DNA of 64,000 bases from Antedon mediterranea (taxonomy: Eukaryota; Echinodermata; Crinoidea; Comatulida; Antedonidae), in the NCBI RefSeq assembly GCF_964355755.1, contig NC_092671.1:23951070-24015069 (forward strand), given 5' to 3'. Positions within the stretch are counted from its first letter, which is position 1. Each line of letters opens with the position of its first letter. This document shows, in pieces, positions 57,301 to 63,300 of the stretch. The notes under the pieces are model-generated. The model made no database searches and was not told the DNA's origin. It was given only the letters and a program-made list of their open reading frames with translations. The translations under genes and the position numbers were made by a program.

Positions 57301-60300
57301 CGTAAATTCAATAAAAGCTAATTGCCTACTACACTACAAACTTACTTTGAACTCAAAACATTCTTAAAGTCACTGAAAATCTCTAGTAACAGAGATTTTT
57401 ATTGGTAATTTTTCATTGCGGATATTCCTTCTAAATCAATAATTTAGAATGACTTTATAAAGCCATACAGCAATTAATTATATTGAATTGTAACAACCAG
57501 TGGTAACGCCTGCGTGGGGACTCCATCTCCCTCATCGGGGAGCCTAGTTATTAGGGAACGCGAGTACTTTTCGTTGAGGAATATAATATACAATAAATAT
57601 ATCATTCGTGTTCACTTCATAGCTAGAGTTCTGAGGGAAACAAATTATTAGGCCTACTAATATTGTAGAATATATTTTATCAAGCTAATTTCTAGTACCG
57701 GTAACCAATTGCGGTTCATGTGTCGATATCTGAGCTGTATCAAAGTAACAGGGATCAAAATGTGAATCAAGAGACTTGCTAGTGATAGGACGCACTTGTC
57801 TAGCGGTGTTCCTTTGTACGAAATATTTATACAGTAACTCTGTATTTAGAAGTTGGCTCACGCATCGACATCTGCTATACACATCCAAAATGCGTAGTTA
57901 CGAGAGGCAGTATCATCCCTTTTGTAAAAATCGGCAAATTCATTCACAACTATCATTTACAAGTCTGCCCACTGTCACTTTTGTTGGGTCTTTTGCTACT
58001 CAAACGCCTAGAATGTAGCATGTAGGCCTACTAATAATATCACTAATAATATGGTACATCTTTGAGTCCGTTCGGACGTAACAAATTTACATGTGTAATG
58101 GTCACGTGTGGTGTAAATTTTGAGATGCAACTAGAAGCAATTTGACATTACTAGTAAAAGATGCATGAAATATGACCTTGCTGGGTATTATTTTTTTTAG
58201 TTTACACATGTAAACCCGATAAATATAGGCATATACTGAACTTTAAAGATGTATTATCCTCCAAAGACATAAAAAATTAAGATTAATTAAATTAGATTTT
58301 AAATAGGTTATTGTGTAGATTTAATAAAGTTAATTACCTCTGTAGAAAAAAAAAACGGAAAAAATGTTTTCACTTATAAAATAAAATTAAAAAAACCCAT
58401 TGGTTGGCAGCCAATTTGACAATTGTTTTGCTTTAAATTACAGTTTTTTCAGGTAAATAATTTTTTTTCGATCCAAGTCTTGGTCAAAGTGGATAACTAT
58501 TATGTGATGGCATATGGCATATTTAACAACAAATGTTTTAAGAATTATTTTTTCAGGGGGACAATACATCTTTAAAGGTCACTTCATTTTTAAATTGAAT
58601 GAATGTATTTAAACACAGTCACGCATACCATTGCATGTACCATAAAAAATGACAAAGGTTGCCTCCCCTAAATCTGATTAAAATGACCTCAAATTATACT
58701 ACAACACGTTGTTACCGGGGCTCTTGGTGGCCACTAACCCCCACCTACGTGATGCTTGCTTCGCTAGCATAGCCGCCCCCGGGAAGATTATAGCGCAACC
58801 GCTGACAACAACTACTTATAAATCCCCTGATAATAGTTTACAGTACTTACCAGTGTAACAGAATCTCTATTCAGGCGTATCTCATGTCCACTAACATTTA
58901 CCATAACATGTTCTGCAATAGATACTCCACTATATCCATTCCTATATTGATTTTTTACCGTGACTGTAAATAGAGGTGGAGTATGAAGAGTATCTCTGGT
59001 AAAAACATACGAACAGTTGCCTTGAAAGTCAAACCGCTTTCTATCAAAGTTTTTGTAATGAGGATCACCCCAACCAGAGCATTGACAAGCTGAAAATAAT
59101 TTAATTTAAATCAATTTCAAAATATTCCATAATAATATAGTAATTGTTTGTTATAAAATCATGTTGGTAAAGATTGGAAAGTTGTAAATCACTGTCCAAG
59201 CACATCCGTTTTGGTGGTGTAAAGTTCAAGAATTCTGCCTAATGATCTTTTATATACATCCTGAAAATAAAGATTCTTGTCAATGGACACAATTTAATCA
59301 CACTACGTAATCCATTCATTAACAAGAATGAAAAAGTGGATTTTATTTGTTCGAAAGATAAGACTCTTTATAAAAATAGATAGAAGTGCTAATATAAAAG
59401 AGATAGATGATACATACCTCGACGACCTTCAGTTAGAAAGGAGAAGATTGAAACAGAGAAAAGAATTAGTATATACTGTAGTTTATATAAGTTATGAAAC
59501 AAAAAGTCTGAGAAAATAAAATACTAATTTTTTTTTTACATGTTTATTTTTAAAAAGCTCATATTTTATGACTTGTAAATATAATTATGTTATACTATGA
59601 TGCGCACATTTTTAAAGTGGTGAAAGTATTTTAAAAAATGAACACTATTTTCTACAGAATATTTACCGTTGACTCGTCGTGGGCGACGTCGGTTTCTTGA
59701 GGATCCTGACAAGGAAAAAAGCAGAAATATTATAACTTCACATGTATTTTAGGTAAAGCCAGGTAAGCACACATTAAAGAATTACAGGTTGGTTACAAAT
59801 TATTTTACCTCTGTACACCTAATAAACTTTTTCTACACCATTTAATCAGACTGCTATCTCTTGTGAACATTGGCTTATATTTTATGATCTTTGTGAGCAA
59901 AGTGTTTTTCCTGCAAGTTAACTCAACTTATAGCTATTAAGAACTCCACACCAGGCTGAATGTATAGTTATTTTTGACACATTTTGACAAACAAATCAGC
60001 AATTATTGTCAATAAGCATAATTTAACATAAACTAATTTATAAATATATAGTAATACACATTGAAGAAATTTATAAGTCAAAAGATGATGAAATTAATGA
60101 ATAATATTTTCTATTTATTTTCTATTAATATAATAATTATGCATTGTTTTTTTATTCTATCAGAAAATACAATAAACTTACTTAATGCTGTATCATACAA
60201 GAAATGAAAGGATGAATCAAAGATAAAGAAAAAAAGAGATATTGGTATGTATACAAAATAAAAGAATTTGCAGTTGCATTATATTGAAAGTATGAAAGTT

Positions 60301-63300
60301 GTTTGTACTACTTTTATCATGTAGGTATAAAACTTGCTTCATTAATGGTAAACTGTCTGTGTCATTACAGTGGTGTGCACCACAATTTATGCATGCGCGC
60401 TTGGTAAAAATTAAAAATGCTCAAAATCAATTTGAGAAGAGTAGAGCTAGTTTCACCCTAATTTATTTGTGTTGCATGCTCATTTGTTATTAAATTTTGA
60501 TATGGATCAGGGTTATATAACAAGCATTAAAAGTTATGTTTGAGATTAGTAATAGTTCAATTCTAGTTTACTTTATTTTTCATTGGTTAGATATATACTG
60601 TATAATATATCATATCATCATAAAAGATTTCATTTTCAATTGCATCACAATATTACATGTTTGAATAAACTCACCTTTTCGGGCTAATTTTGGAAGATTT
60701 AAAAGATAGGAAGAAAGGTTTGGTTAGAATTAGAGTAGATAGTAGTTTCAGTTTTTAAATTGTAAAATAGGCCACATGAAATAAGAAAATAAAGAATGCT
60801 TATCACACTAAGCTATTACAAAATTGAAGATTTAGAAAAAACAGAAAATCCGCCGAATTGCTTTGTTTGGAAATAAATTTGAAGTAAAGAATGATAGATT
60901 GGAAACCAAAAAAATAAAAAATAATAATAAGATAAGCATTATGGAAAAATATATCACTGTATGTTGTAAAAATGCATTAAATCAATTCAACTATTGAGGC
61001 AAGATAAAAAAAAATGTGCCCCACTGAACTAAAACTAAATATCCTATAAATACTAATGTATCTACTGTAGTCTAAAAAAATCCCTTTCTAGCACTAATGC
61101 TGCCCGTTATATTAGGTTATTGATTAGGGAAATTAATTTCATGAAACGCCCCAACACCTACACAATTATTCTGCATTTGTAATCAATCAATATTTATTAA
61201 ACACAGAGTATTGAATATCAATAAAAACAAAAAAGCAATGACACCTCCAAACATAATACTACCATCTGTGTCAACACTAAATCCACCTGTTTCATGCTAC
61301 TTACATACAAAACAATGTAGATAAGCTCAATCGAAATGATGAAGTAAGCATTATGTAATCAACTAATAGATAGACTAATAAATCTATTCTATCTGTAATG
61401 AACTTAATCCCATTAACATGAAAAAGACCTTATACTCTTGTATAACCTGGTTCTCATGAAAAAGTGTTGACATTTGCATAACAGTCATCTTTGTAGGAAA
61501 TTATAAAGTTACTCCTGCATAGCATCTTTGTATGTTTAAATTAGGCAAAACAAATTTTTAAAACAAGGTTTTAGAAAATATTTAATGCTTATCAACATGA
61601 CAGCCTCAAGTTATATGCAAGAATATATGGTATAAAAGGAAATTGTTTTCATACCCTGACGCTCTTCTCCTAGATAATTAAATAATTTTTTTATAAATTT
61701 TTAGTTAATACTTGATACCTTATATCAAAGGAATAATCAAAAAAAAAAGAAAGAAGAAAATTACACATGAAGAATGTATCATGTATGGGTTATAAATTGT
61801 GTAAAATGTTATTCAATTTCTTTAGAGTAGGCCTGTTCTATTAACAATAATTAATATTGTTGATTGATATTGAATAAAGATTGTTATGGAAATACTTACG
61901 ACTTCTTTCTACTCTAGGTGCAACAGGCTCTCCATCTAAAATATAAGATAATTAATATCTATAATCTTAATATAATCATTTAAATAAACTAGGTAGTTTA
62001 TCTCAGGGGAGAATAAAATTACAGAATAATGTCGTTCTTTCCTGCTTATCATAGTCTGGTACTGTAGCAGCAAACTGTTTTTAAAAGTGGATGATCTATA
62101 TATAAATTTACGTAAGGGAAAAATTTGGTAAATCGCGCTTTACTTCTAGAATTTTTACTCGATGGTATATAAAGTTGGTTCATACTTTCGGTACTGATTT
62201 TATTTAAAGTAATTTAGATTTTAAACAAATTATTGTTTTATTACTTTTATTTAATAGTAACCTAAAGGTATGAAAAAAAAAACACAACAGATTAAAAAAA
62301 AAATTTTTTTTCTTCTTTTCTTTGAATTGAAAAAAAAAATCAAGACCTTCTCAATCAATTTATGTTATATCATTATGTATGTTATTCGGCCATCGTAAAA
62401 AATAATGGAGACACATGGTAATATTAATGATGATAAAAACCAATTTAAACAGTACCATATAATGAAATTTTGCAAATCATTGCCTCTGTAATTGTATACT
62501 TACCCTCATCAATACAACGGAATGATACTTCAAGATACTTGTATGTTCCCACACAAGGATCGGTAAATTCTGCATTGTTTGCACGTAGATTACACTTCCT
62601 TGCATTATTACAGACTGACATGACATGTTCAACAGCACCTTCGGCCCTACACTCAGTGGTTTGTATTGGACCAGTATCACATACTTCTCGATTTTGACGA
62701 CCATACATTGCCCTGATAATATCAATACGGTTTCTTCCACAGTTTAATTTTAAACGGTCATTTTCACAAGCATGCTCTGTATACGATTCAGCAGCTTCCT
62801 GAGCTGAAGTAGGAGAAAAATTAAATTAAATACAAATTGTATAACAAAAATTAATGCTATCTGTCTAATTTTTGGCTAATTTTGGTACAATTAGATTAGG
62901 AACTCACACTTTGATAATATTGATTAAACCTTTTATTAAGACAATATGCATGGATTCCATGACCGAATGTCAAAAAATGACCTTTTAGGAAATAAAGTTT
63001 GTATCATTATACAATACATATGGAGCAATGTGCAAGTGTTATTTTCAAAATAAAAAAGAGATACATTATTGGAAACAGTAATAATGAAAAATCGCACAAA
63101 TTCACATACCTCCAGCACAACAGTATGTCACACGTAGCATTTTTCGAATTCCTGGACATGGGTCACCAAAAACATTGTTTTTAGCTTTCAACGAACAAGA
63201 ACGTCTTAATTCACACTTTTCTACTGCCTTTTGAAAAGAAATTTCAGAAGCACAATCTGTTGGAAAGTTAGGCTGACCATCACATGTTTCAACCTCATCA

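Noticed and set aside
59328-59519. Plus-strand 63-codon frame with a [16 protein letters not shown] stretch
   Set aside because: Intronic, opposite to the gene, ends without any recognised domain; looks like chance in A-rich sequence.
60180-60186. A possible 6-nt exon (CATTAA between GATACAG and GTAAGT) in the basic linker
   Set aside because: Phase would fit, but two codons flanked by common splice words is too weak to call without RNA.
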